Shown here: piece after piece, positions 35,141 through 46,179 of the stretch
Position numbering within the stretch: position 1 is the stretch's first letter
Layout of the letters: each line of letters begins with the position of its first letter
From: Paroedura picta
Lineage: Eukaryota > Chordata > Lepidosauria > Squamata > Gekkonidae
Length of the DNA stretch: 64,000 nucleotides
Reading direction: 5' to 3'
NCBI RefSeq assembly: GCF_049243985.1
Contig: NC_135375.1
Location: 28,768,490 to 28,832,489 of the forward strand
Notes under the pieces: generated by a model
The model's input: the letters and a program-made list of their open reading frames with translations, nothing else
Told to the model about the DNA's origin: nothing
Database searches by the model: none
Position numbers and translations under genes: made by a program

Positions 35141-35899
35141 GGTGTTACTCTGTTGCTTGCTTCTTTTATGTAGATTTTAATTGTTTTACAAAAGTCTTTA
35201 TCAAAGGTAACAAGACTCATTTTACTTGCTGTGCCAGGTTGTGTTTAACTTTGCTGCCATATCCCAACAATGAATCCAATTATGTCTACCAAGGGTGGAG
35301 AGCCTTCAGGCTGTACTGCACAGAGACACAATCTCTGCTTTAATTTCTAATCAGTTACTGGTGTTAATCTCTAAAGGTATTAATGTGTGGGACAAACGTG
35401 GGCTGGTAAGGCAGATTGCCTGTTAGCAATCATGTCAGAAACAAGCCAAATGGTACCATAATTAAGTATGATAATGTGTGTATTCGTACTAAATCAAAAT
35501 ACGTCCATTATTTTAAAGAAGTTTATTTGAGACTTTGTACATGACAACACTTAATTAACAGGCATAAATAAATCTGCTTTTCAGTTGTACATACTTCTAG
35601 CCTATAGATAACACCAGAAATTCCCACATCTGGCATTTGTTGAGTTTTCAGGGAGAGGCATTGTTTTCTCTTACTTGTGCTGTGGCATGGAGAAGGTAAG
35701 AGACAGCATGAGAAAATGCTTTTTACGTACACCATGTAAATCAGATATATCCCTGGCTCTCCCTGAAGGTCTTCTGTACATGCCAGATGGATTAAAGAGA
35801 GGAATCTGATAGTAAACACAAATCAAGGCTGGCAAGGAAGCCAGTCAATATTGTGCATCTTTGCTTTTTATTATTAAAATAATAAAATTTAAACCCATG
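35141..35899. other. Intergenic stretch, no gene seen
   Basis: Short ORFs only; no repeat recognised. Confidence 0.5.
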
Positions 35900-35913
35900 T
35901 TAATGGGCACCAA

Positions 35914-36187
35914 AGAGCCTCTTGTGGCGCAGAGTGGTAAGGCAGCCGTCTGAAAGCTTTGCCCATGAGGCTGGGAGTTCAATCCCAGCAGCCGGCTCAA
36001 GATTGACTCAGCCTTCCATCCTTCCGAGGTCGGTAAAATGAGTACCCAGCTTGCTGGGGGGTAAACGGTAATGACTGGGGAAGGCACTGGCAAACCACCC
36101 CGTATTGAGTCTGCCATGAAAATGCTAGAGGGCGTCACCCCAAGGGTCAGACATGACTCGGTGCTTGCACAGGGGAAACCTTTACCT
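35914..36187 (+). mobile_element. Sauria SINE, full length, with target duplication
   Basis: The head 'agcctcttgtggcgcagagtggtaaggc' holds the A box and 'gggagttcaatcccagc' the B box. Then come 'gagtacccagcttgctgggggg', 'aaggcactggcaaaccacccc' and 'gggtcagacatgactcggtgc', with the usual 'cctttacct' end. The 14-bp direct repeat ttaatgggcaccaa lies at 35,900-35,913 and 36,188-36,201. Confidence 0.95.
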
Positions 36188-36201
36188 TTAATGGGCACCA
36201 A

Positions 36202-36440
36202 CAGACAGTAAAATCAAGCTGCATAAGATTCAAGTTGTCCTTAAAACTTCAAAGACTCTAAGTAATGATGGCTTCTACTGTACTCCATTATACTTTTCAC
36301 AACTCCAGTTTATATTAACACAAAGTGCAATACAGGACCTTGACACCAAGTACAGTCCAGTAGTACTTCATCGATGGGTAATAAAATGGATTCTTGACTC
36401 AGACCTTAATTTGACTGCATTAACTTAAGGTGACCCCTCC
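36202..36440. other. Spacer, nothing recognised
   Basis: No gene or repeat is recognisable. Confidence 0.4.
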
Positions 36441-37390
36441 TTCCCCACATTTACTGGAACACTCTGATCCATTATGTATGGTGGCAACCATGGCAGGGCA
36501 CTGCCGTTTCTTGTGGCAAGGCAGCATACTCTGCTGCTTCTTGTGTACCAACAGGGGAAGATTTCCCCCACTGGATGTGGTCTGCCTCAAAATTCAGCTT
36601 GTATACATGTCAACCAGGGTGGAAAGGTTCCAATATGTTTCTTCATGGCAGCGGGGCTGTGGTGTGGTGGGGGGTTACTTCCACAAAAGTTTAAAGGTTT
36701 AAAAATGTCCAGCTCTGGGGTGCCGCAAACCAAATGGGGTGTTTTGTTTCCCTGCTGGGACCCTGTAGGCGGGGGAGAAGCCGGGCCTGGAAGACCCAGT
36801 TCTTCCCTGCGTGCATGGGCCTGTCCCAGCATAGCTGTCGATGGTAGCTGTGGCAAAAAGGGGTATGCTAAAAAAATCAGTGTTCCCTTGCTGTGGGGGC
36901 ATCAGAAGCCCTAAAGGGGGGGGCAGGCTGCTGTCAACGTCATGTGCAAGCGGGAATTTCCCGTACTGTCATCCTCTCAATGTACACCTGGCTTTCTCAC
37001 TGTCCCTTGTGACAGCCAGCAGTTCCTCCAGGTACACAGCAGGTGCCATCACCGACACTGCCAAGCCCCATTTCCAGGGAGAAAGCATCCTTCCCTCCTA
37101 TCAGGTCTCCAGCCACTCCCATGCAGTCACCACCCACATGGAAGAAAATTTGGGGAGATGGGCTTTGCTGGTCATAAGCCCATACCCAGGGACCCGGCAA
37201 GGGCTCTGAATTCCAGGGATCCTGGACCTGGGACAGCTGTCCACCTCCCCCACCAGTGCCTTCCCCAATTCTTCAGAAGACATTAAGTCTACCCACTGCA
37301 TTAGCTCCCCTCCAACAATTGACTCCAGGGCCCTCATGGTGCTCTGCCCTGTGATACTCCCCAAGATGCCTGCTTCCAGCTAACAGAGCA
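36441..37390. other. GC-rich unassigned block with several overlapping ORFs
   Basis: The block is clearly richer in GC than its flanks and carries ORFs of 80-146 codons on both strands (for example + 36,474-36,914 and + 36,942-37,286). None shows a domain I know. It could be the body of an old DNA transposon or a processed pseudogene. The abrupt composition change is the main evidence that it is a foreign insert. Confidence 0.3.
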
Positions 37391-37427
37391 ACCTTCTTAG
37401 AGACAAAAAATTATTTACTTTATGAAG

Positions 37428-37618
37428 TAAATATTTACCCAGAGTGGCTTTCATCATTCACTTTTCCTCCATTTTATCCTCATAACAAAAATACAGTGAA
37501 GCAGGTTAGGCTGAAAGTGTGCAGATGGCCCTAGCTAGCATCCATGGCAGAGTGGGGACTTGAACTTGTGGCTTCCAGATCCTATTCTGGCACTTTAACC
37601 ATCACATCATGCAGGCTC
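37428..37618 (-). mobile_element. MIR-like SINE, reversed
   Basis: Read on +, 'ttatcctcataacaaaaatacagtgaagcaggttaggctgaaag', 'gcagagtggggacttgaacttgtgg' and 'cactttaaccatcac' are reversed tail, core and head of a MIR-type SINE. Confidence 0.65.
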
Positions 37619-38480
37619 AATTCACCTGGACCACCCACTGATCCATCTCCCCTTCACAATGAGGCCAGTAAGGGTAGCATTGGAGGTGCTGCTGGGCTTC
37701 TGCTGTTTGACCATCATGACAGACAACCACAGCCACCCACACATAAGCATCACTGGGTTAGAGCTCTCCCTATTGGATGTGTCATCAGGCGGCCCTAAGG
37801 AGGAGTCATAGATGAGGTATAGAGGGATTGGGGCAGGGAGGGACATGGAGTTCCTGTCACACAGTCCAAACAAAACAGACAAAGACACTGCTGGGGACAC
37901 AACCAAACTTTATTGAAGTGCAAATTGTAGAAATGTCTGATTACTCAAGTTGCTACTTCCCTGGGGCCATGCAGAGGTGAATGGCCTTCCCTGGCACAAC
38001 ATGTGTCTAAATGGAGCAGAGTTGCAGGTGAAAGAGCTGGCCAGGTGCAATACTTCACTGTAGGAAGCAGGCTGGGACTGCAGACTGAATACAGTGAGAG
38101 GGCCTGTTCTGACCATGCCTGGAGGTTTCCCTGACCATTCCTGCATTAGGAGATATATCTTGTTTTAGTCTCGCTTTGGATTTTGATTGGAGGCTGTGAG
38201 GACATTCTGCTTTCCACATCTGAGCTTTCCTCCCCTTGTTTCCCAGGCTGAATTTCGCCATATGTTTTCTGAATTGAGAGTCAGAAAGAGGGAACCTCCC
38301 ATGGTATTTGGCTCCATTATCCCCTTTCTAGGGTTTTTGGGTTTTTTTTGCAAAATGATGCCTGCTTGCATCTTTCATTATGTCCCTTCATCCAACCATT
38401 CTGTGTCCTCAATCTCCTCCCTTCCTTTCCCCCAGGTGTAATAGATAGAGGTAGAGAGAGAATCTGACCCATGCTGAATG
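37619..38480 (-). other. Gene-like unassigned block with minus-strand poly(A) signal
   Basis: On the minus strand an AATAAA occurs at about 37,909-37,914 within 'caataaagtttggttg', as in a transcript end. ORFs of 78-94 codons lie on both sides of it. No domain is recognised. It may belong with the GC-rich block to its left, split by the MIR-like SINE. Confidence 0.25.
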
Positions 38481-38489
38481 GGGGAGGGG

Positions 38490-38655
38490 TTGATATTTTA
38501 ATTGTCCGTCATCTTGTTATGCTATGTTATTATTTATTCTGTTGTGTTTGAAGGGGTATTTTAGGGGATTTTACTGTATTTTACTGATTTTGTAAACCAC
38601 TGCAAGACATTTGAGAGTGGAAGTATATAAATATAAAATAAATAAATAAAATAAA
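38490..38655 (+). mobile_element. LINE 3'-end relic with AT-rich tail
   Basis: The text 'tttgtaaaccactgcaagacatttgagagtggaagtatataaatataaaataaataaataaa' is a typical sauropsid LINE 3' end. The family is probably L2-like; the ORF part is absent. Confidence 0.5.
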
Positions 38656-38658
38656 CCC

Positions 38659-39097
38659 ACATTACAATGCTGCTGCTGCATTGTAATGTACATGACTGTT
38701 TTAATATATAAGAAACGACGAAAGTGGCAGGACTGTCCGGGCAACCGCTGCTGGGAGCATGACACCACGTTTCCAAGTTGCTGGCTGATCTCACTGACTG
38801 CCCAGGGCCTGGCCAAATCCCTCTTGAGCCCCTGATCGTTCACATGGGTTCAATATCACTCCGTATCAATAGACTGACAGCTGGAGCAGCTTACTGTTTC
38901 CTTTGCCTACTGACACAGAGTGTTGTTGAATCCATGTTAATGATCAAGAGCTCGAGAGGGATTCGGCCAGGCCCTGGGCAGTCAGCTGGCCACTCAGAAG
39001 CACACTGTCATGCCCCCAGTAGCCATTGCCCAGACAGTCCCACCATTTCTGAATATATATTTCAAATGTAGTCTTGTTACAATGCAGCAGCATTGTA
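38659..39097. mobile_element. Long foldback (inverted repeat) element
   Basis: The left arm (about 38,659-38,834) and right arm (about 38,948-39,097) are diverged reverse complements: 'ggactgtccgggcaaccgctgctgggagcatgaca' pairs with 'tgtcatgcccccagtagccattgcccagacagtcc', and 'gactgcccagggcctggccaaatccctcttgagc' with 'gctcgagagggattcggccaggccctgggcagtc'. A loop of about 110 bp lies between. The outer tips are themselves palindromes (ACATTACAATG with CATTGTAATGT at 38,659-38,689). No transposase is present and I cannot set the superfamily. Confidence 0.7.
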
Positions 39098-40111
39098 TTT
39101 TACTGATTTTATTATTCTTGTGCTTTTGTAATTTTTTAAAATGTAAATTGCATGCTGGATAGCCCTATTCTAATAAATATAGAAGCTTGTGATTAATGAC
39201 CTAAATTGACTGTAATGTTTAACTGCAGCATCTACATTGTCAGAATGGTAAACAGTCCCATGGCTTTGTGGGAAATATCTTTCTCAGCATCATATATAAC
39301 ATATAACTTCACAGAATTGTGCAATTTGCCTGTAGGTCTTAGATATACCACACATAGAACTGTTCTTTCCCAATTCATGATGAATTTCATACCTTCTTAA
39401 CAAATTCTCAGCACTAATCTGTAGTAAACAATGTAGTCGTGCTGATGACATTTAGAGCTGGTCCAAACAAGCTAAACACAGTAATGGGTGGTGTACAGAT
39501 TCTTCTGCCTATGATGGTAACACTTTTTCAGCCAACACTGCCTAAAGTGTTAGTGCAACAGAGATGAAGAAAAACAATTAACATTATAAGATGTAAAATT
39601 ATTTAATTTCATAAATTTAATTTATCCTTCTAATAACAAGAATATTGTCTGTTCTGGCAAGTGCTCTAAAGGCAAGATGTGTGAGGCTTGGTGCATCTAA
39701 GGATAAATAGATTGGTTTGGCGAGAAGAATGTTACCTTGTGTGTTGAAGGGTGAGAATGGTGATTGGAAGATATTCTTGGTTCCTGGCATCAGCAGTTAA
39801 AGAATCTTGGGTAGCAAGTGTTACGTAAGATTATTCTCTTCTGGGCCCATTCTGCACACATTAGATAATGCACTTTCAATGCAGTTTCTTGTTCTGCATT
39901 GGAAAATCCAGCTGGGGGGAGAGAACATTGTGAAGGAAATAAATACGCCAAAATTAAAGATTAATAAGCAGTTGTATCCTTAACTGTGGAACATTGAGAG
40001 TAATTAACTGAGACCCTGCCATTACACTCCATCCACCTTTTCTCAGGGATAGAGTCATCTTTACAGCATCTTTTTCTTTGAAGTTGGCTCATAACTTAAT
40101 AACTTACTTTA
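39098..40111. other. Intergenic stretch, no gene seen
   Basis: AT-rich, short ORFs only, no repeat recognised. Confidence 0.5.
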
Positions 40112-40250
40112 CCCATTTTATTTATTTAAAATATTTATATGCTCCCCTTCTGCTTCTGCAGGCCCCCAAAGTGGCTAATGGATTTAATTGAAACAAAATT
40201 CAGACAATAACATTTAGAAGTCATTTACACAATGGTGTATCTCATAAAAC
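40112..40250 (-). mobile_element. LINE 3'-end relic, reversed
   Basis: The layout 'ttttatttatttaaaatatttatatgctccccttctg', then 'cccccaaagtggctaatggatttaattg', is that of reversed L2-like 3' ends elsewhere in the window. Confidence 0.45.
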
Positions 40251-40299
40251 AATCCAATGAAGCTGATCTCATCTTTAGTGGAAGAAAGTTACAGTTTTA

Positions 40300-40480
40300 G
40301 ACAGCAGCCAAAAAATATCCCTGGCTGGCCCAAAAGAAGTATGTATGGCCTCAACCAAGGTGCAATGAGCTCCTGGAAGAGCTGAGGGCCCAGACGGAAC
40401 TGGGTCAGTTCTGCAGCGTCTGCATGACCAAGCTCTTCTACCAGGCATTTGGTTAGGGCCAATGAACAAATTGTCATCAT
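40300..40480 (+). mobile_element. L2-type LINE relic, ORF end
   Basis: The text 'tggcctcaaccaaggtgcaatgagctcctggaagagctgagggccc' and 'gaccaagctcttctaccaggcatttggttagggcc' matches the L2 ORF ends at 0.9-1.05 kb and 31.6-31.73 kb. It lies in the opposite orientation to the fragment just before it. Confidence 0.7.
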
Positions 40481-43423
40481 CCCATCCCTGGCCATGCCAA
40501 ATGATTTCCAAAATTCTTCTGGGTTGCTGTGGTTATGTGTGCTTTTGCAGGGCTTGACCAGCTTGGCTGTGCAGGGGAAGAATTGCTACTCCTGCATTTA
40601 GGGAACAGCAGAAGGGAAGAGCCTTCATCCTGTGTGGGCAGAAAATCATCTGAGGTTTTGTTAAAGACTCCCTGTCCTTCCATTGCCTTGGCCACACCAT
40701 TCCTTGAAAACAGGGGGAGAGAGGGAGAAGCTGGAAAAGGGAGATAAATGAGCAAAGAAAATCAGGAGGAAAGGAAGATAAATAGGCAAAACAAAAACAA
40801 TAGGGAAGGAAGGAAAATTGTAACTTGTAGTTTGTAGGTGGTAATAATAGTCTGGTTCTTGGCATTCCTACTTAGAAGCTGATAAGGCTGGAAACAAAGC
40901 CCAGGACACAGAAAGTTAAGAGTTTTGGGTCTTGACTCCTCGATGGACAGATAGGAATCACACATAACAAGATGTCCTACCCCTCTCTACCTGTAATATT
41001 CCAGGCCTACAAATCAGAAGCACTCCGAATAGAATGCTTCTATGTCCCATTTTTAATTTGCTGAACGATTACCTGTACATTTTGCATGATACCAGTATCA
41101 GTTAATTCCTTAGATTTCCTTCCCTTTTTTCAAAGAATCTATTCCACTAGGCATCCCATAAATTAACATGCCAAGAAAGATTAAATATTGAAATTATAAG
41201 CATTTTAATAACTCCAGCACTAGGACTGATCACACAACTGATGCTCTTTCATTAAAATTTGTCTGCCATTTCATTGCAGATGCAGATAAGTAGCAGGCAA
41301 ATTAGTTTTGCAATTGATATTATTTGTTGGAAACATACACACCCCTTTACAGGCAGTTTCCAAGTGATGATAAACTGGCTTCTTAGCAAAAAGCAGCAAC
41401 TATAGGTAAAATTTTAAACAATGATGTAGCTATAGAAAGGAGAACACTGATTACAAATAGGAACAAATAGAAATACTCGGTATGGCAAAAGAAAGCTACA
41501 GGAATCCATTCAAGTTTGCTTTATACTAAACGAAACAAACAGATGTTAGAATTACCTACTTGATACCAGAGCTATTTTACAAGCAGCATCCATGATGTAT
41601 GCCACCATGATGTCCATTTAGACAACTGCTGCCCATCTGATAATTCAATGGGTTTATGGCAGAGTTTAGACCTCAGCCAGATCTAGGTCTGACATAATAT
41701 CCTTCACTAAGTAAGAATCTATGAGATGACAGCAGGTAGAAAATACAGAAGGGTCCGGGCTGAAGATAAACAGAGCAGAAGAAACTAGATGTTTCACAGA
41801 CTAAATAAATTATAAGAATGATACATAGCAGAGGCAAGCATATCTAACTGAATGAAATGGCATGCTTATGACTGCCCATGCATTCTTAACATCTGTTCCC
41901 ATATAGCTATCTATTATGTGCACTGAATAAAAAGTGGCAGAAACATACTGAATAGAATGAAATTGTACAAAGTGTCTTTGTCTATTGCTACCCAAGTTCA
42001 ACAGTACTGAAGTGGTTTATTTAGAAACACGGGAGGGAAAAAAGGAGAGAAGATGAAGGCTTAATTTACAACATTTAAACACAAGATAGATATAATGGCA
42101 TATTAATATTTTTGGACATAAGGACAAGTAGCTCTTCCTGCTGTGTAGGTACTAGGCAGATGATCGCTTTAGTGAATCTTTTTGCCTCTACCCCCAAACC
42201 ATCTGTGTTACTACTGTACAGCATTTACAATCTGAATTTGAAGATCAAATGAAAATTTTCCTGATAGTTTTGCTGAAACAGGAATTTTATTCTGCAATCA
42301 TTTTTCCTGTTCTTTGTTTCCTCTAGTATTGCCTTTGTTTGACATCAGTGGTATTAAGCACACATTTTAAGTATTAAGGATTTGATGGAATTGGTTTTGT
42401 TAGCTAGACTCTCTCAATATGATACAAAACTAAATGCTAATGATGACAATTCTCATAAACATAATATTATAAGCACTGTGTAACATGATCTCTGTGTATG
42501 CAAAACTAAACGTCCTTACTCGGGCAACAGAATGGCATCTTTGTGCCAATCTACAGGATAAACTCCTCTGTAAGCTCAAAAACAAGGATGCTGCATTCAA
42601 TTTGATTTTTAAAATCCATTAAAAAAACCCTTGAAAGTTCATTTAAACTTAAGCCTATATTAGTCTACATCCATGTAAATTATGACATTTCCACTTGTGA
42701 GCAGCTGATTTTTTTCTCAAATCAAAATGTTAACTGTTACCAAAATGGAAGACATTCCCCTGACTCTCATAATAGATTCTTGGATATCCCCCCCCCCCCG
42801 TACTCAGTTTGTGCCATTCTTTATTTCTTCCAGTAAGATTTGTTAATGCTTTACTTTTGTTTTACTCTGTTTGAAAGATGTGTGGAGACAGTGCTATGGT
42901 TAAATTACTACATCCCCTTGCATAGCTACCCAGTGATATGACAATACCTGCCAAGAAGCCTTTCATACTTTATTCTGTAGGCAGGATTTTGTTGGTGCCG
43001 CCATGGCATCTCTATACCATATAGCACCATAAAGTGATTTTGAAACAAGATAGCTTCTACTTAAAGACTTCTATTTTATAGAACATTGCCAATAATAAAT
43101 CATTCCCTTTAAAAAGAATTTAGCCCTTCAGTAGTCTTCAAATAGATATGGATTATGCAGTTGAGTTTTCTTACTGGAAACAGAAATAGGTCCTCATGGC
43201 ACAAATTTTATAAGGGTGCACGTAGAAAAGTTTTGGCAAGCAGATGGGGAAACATGATTATTCAGGGTGTACATGTTTGACTGTCAGGGGAATAGTACAA
43301 GCCAGACACACTAGGATCACTTCTCATTTTAGCCAGTGCTGGTGGGTATGAACTTCACTTCATACCCAATTCCTAGTTGAAATAGGACAACTTTTTCCCT
43401 GTAATTTTGAGAAGACGCATTTG
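40481..43423. other. Long intergenic stretch, no gene seen
   Basis: Short ORFs only. A C-run lies at about 42,790-42,801. No repeat family is recognised in nearly 3 kb, so this is among the most unique-looking sequence of the window. Confidence 0.5.
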
Positions 43424-43715
43424 GAAGAAGAACAAGAAGAAGAAGAGTTGGTTCTTATATGCTTCTTTTCTCCACCCGAAGGGGGCTCAAAGTGGCTTAC
43501 AGTTGCCTTCCCTTTTTTCTCCCCACAACAGACACCCTGTGAGGTGGGTGAGGCTGAGAGAGCCCTGATATCACTGCTTGGTCAGAACAGTTTTATCAGT
43601 GCCGTGGCGAGCCCAAGGTCACCCAGCTGGCTGCATGTGGGGGAGTGCAGAATCGAACCTGGCATGCCAGATTAGAAGTCCGTACTCCTAACCACTACAC
43701 CAAACTGGCCATTGA
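43424..43715 (-). mobile_element. tRNA-derived SINE, full length, reversed
   Basis: Read on +, it starts with the (GAA)n tail, then 'ttggttcttatatgcttcttttctccacccgaagggggctcaaagtggcttacag', 'cagacaccctgtgaggtgggtgaggctgagag', 'gaatcgaacctggc' (B box, reversed) and 'cctaaccactacaccaaac' (A box, reversed). It is the best reversed match to the copy at 15.14 kb. Confidence 0.9.
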
Positions 43716-44350
43716 TGCAATACTAGTTTGATTTTAGAAGTACATTGTCATTTTGTTCCTGAAGCTCTTATCACTATAACTTCAGCTTGAATGTGAAATC
43801 ACTATATAAGATCCTTGCATGTCAAACAATAGGTTGAGTTGTCTTCCCAGCAGCCTAATCAGCCTATTTGTTGGCTTTATTTCCCAAATTCTCACTTCAA
43901 CAAAATGCAACAGAATATTCTATTAGCGAAACAAATGAGATAAGCAGTGGTATGAGCAAAACTATTTAACCCAGACCTAGAAGGGATTGCAAAAGTTGGG
44001 AGATAACATAAATGAGTCAGTATGGAGCTTTCTAGATACTCTTCAGTGTTTGTAGACATTGTCCTAGAATTTAAGATAAAAGGCTAAATGAGATCCCAAT
44101 GGGCTAAACAATATATCATATTGGATGGGTTTCATTACCTGGGACAGAAGAGGACACCTGGTCTAGAATGGTGGGAGAGGTGTTACTGCAGCAATCTAAC
44201 AGTCGAAAGAGAAATTTAAGTCTTGAATGCAAATGTTGAAACCAAAGATCTTCAAGTAGCAAATGTTTTCCCACTGAGTGACAACTGCATTGCCCAGCCT
44301 GAGTAACTGGATAAGGATTGTAGTTCAGCAGCATACTGCAAGAACTGTTC
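43716..44350. other. Intergenic stretch, no gene seen
   Basis: Short ORFs only; no repeat recognised. Confidence 0.5.
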
Positions 44351-44475
44351 AACAAAGTCCAGGGGTACCATTCAGACCAACAAAATTATATTAAAAGATT
44401 ATACCTTAAATAAAACTCTGTTGGTCTTAAGGATGCCCCTGGACTGCTTAAGACTAATATAACTACCCACCTGAA
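44351..44475. mobile_element. Head-to-head pair of Penelope-like terminal fragments (tentative)
   Basis: The left half 'gtccaggggtaccattcagaccaacaaaatt' is mirrored by 'ctgttggtcttaaggatgcccctggac' within about 90 bases. The right half goes on to 'actaatataactacccacctgaa', as in known reptile copies of this repeat. Both are short fossil ends. Confidence 0.45.
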
Positions 44476-45121
44476 TCTATCTGCAAGAACAGTTGTACAC
44501 AATGGAAACATAATGTAGGTTCAAATGCTTCCACACGCAGACTATGCACAGAAAAGATGCATATAATTCACAGAATATTTTGAGGTCAAATGATGGGTCA
44601 AATCCTGCAAGACTACTGGCCCTGCACAAACCATTTAGGACTGGATGAAGTCTGTTGTACATTTTGCCTTTAGCAGGTTTTGTGAATTAGGAATGTCTTC
44701 TTATCTAGTACCAGCTCTAAGTATCTGCTGGGATACAATTTTTTCCAATATTAGTTCTGGTTTAGGATGTAAACCGTACCTCTAGAAAAAGCTCATATGG
44801 TCTTAGTTTGGGAAATCATGTAAGCATTTAGTATTGAATGAGAGAAGATTTTTAACAGGTCCATATACTGACAGCTGGAGACCACAGATGGTGGTAATAC
44901 CATTGATATTAATGGAGATTAGAGCTGTACAAAGAGCAGGGCTTCAAAGAACATCCTCTTCCTACTGGAAAGACTGGAATAGATGGAAATAGTGTGAATT
45001 CTTGTGATGGATCTCATAGACTCCAGTGATTCATTGTACTTTTTCCTATTTCTTAATAAGTTTCCTCTGTTCCTCAGCCTTTCTATTTTGACTCACAAAG
45101 CACCATCTGGTTAATGGAGAT

Positions 45122-45158
<37 letters not shown>

Positions 45159-45721
45159 GAAGAGGTATTGATCCTTCTCTTCCTTCCACAGTAATTCAAG
45201 TAAAATCCAGGTATTCTGGGGAAGCCTGAGATTTTGTGAGAGTTCCCCAGGGGTTATGCTGCCTTTCCCAGAGGTTTGGATGGCTACGGACATCACTAGA
45301 TGTCACTGGAGCCCACTTTCCCTGTTGTTCTACTGGCCTAGTCTCTTTCTCTTCAATGGAAATGGTAATTGATTGATTGGCGGGCTCCCCAATCTTACTT
45401 CTGCACCTACTTCTCTGAAGAGGCATGTCACTACTTCTGGGGTTCCTTGAAGCCTGAAAAATATTTCAGGGGTTCCTCCATGGTCAAGGCAATGCTCATA
45501 ATTGGGTCACTGCCAAACTTCACCAGGAAGCAGCACTCCAATCCCTCACACAATCCTATAACCAAACTTCACAAAATTCTGCATTCAGGGAGTACAGGTG
45601 CGCATTCCTGGATGCTCAATAGTAGTGGCTCATGATGCCCTTGTATGGATTATATGAACTACGCCTACAGGATTGGAGGAATTAAGTAGAAAATGAATAA
45701 GTTTAGGGAAATATGTTCAGT
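44476..45721. other. Intergenic stretch with (CT)n microsatellite
   Basis: A (CT)n run of about 16 units lies at 45,125-45,157. The rest shows short ORFs only. Confidence 0.6.
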
Positions 45722-45999
45722 AAGAGCCTCTTGTGGCGCAGAGTGGTAAGGCAGCCGTCTGAAAGCTTTGCCCATGAGGCTGGGAGTTCAATCCCAGCAG
45801 CCGGCTCAAGGTTGACTCAGCCTTCCATCCTTCCGAGGTTGGTAAAATGAGTACCCAGCTTGCTGGGGGGTAAACGGTAATGACTGGGGAAGGCACTGGC
45901 AAACCACCCCGTATTGAGTCTGCCATGAAAACGCTGGAGGGCGTCACCCCAAGGGTCAGACATGACTCGATGCTTGCACAGGGGATACCTTTACCTTTT
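45722..45999 (+). mobile_element. Sauria SINE, full length
   Basis: It is nearly identical in layout to the copy at 35.9 kb: A-box head 'gcctcttgtggcgcagagtgg', B box 'gggagttcaatcccagc', 'cttgctggggggtaaacggtaatgactgg', 'cgctggagggcgtcacccc' and the 'gggatacctttaccttt' end. No clear target duplication is visible, perhaps because a second tail follows directly. Confidence 0.95.
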
Positions 46000-46076
46000 G
46001 AAACCGCTAGAGGGCGTCACCCCAAGGGTGCTTGCACATGACCTGGTGCTTGCACAGGGGATACCTTTACCTTTTA
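46000..46076 (+). mobile_element. Second Sauria SINE tail, joined to the first
   Basis: Directly after the first end comes 'gaaaccgctagagggcgtcaccccaagg', 'cttgcacatgacctggtgcttgcacagg' and again 'ggatacctttacctttt'. It is either a 5'-truncated second insertion or a duplication of the tail during reverse transcription. Confidence 0.85.
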
Positions 46077-46179
46077 ATTATGTTAGGAAATTTCTATTAC
46101 ACTTTATTTCACTTTGCTGGTCCTTTGTCCTGTTCTGGCTTAACTAACCATGCTGTTCTTTTGCTGTGTGTACAGTCAG

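Noticed and set aside
35914-36187. tRNA gene
   Set aside because: A and B boxes belong to the tRNA-like head of a Sauria SINE; the body, tail and target duplication show a retroposon.
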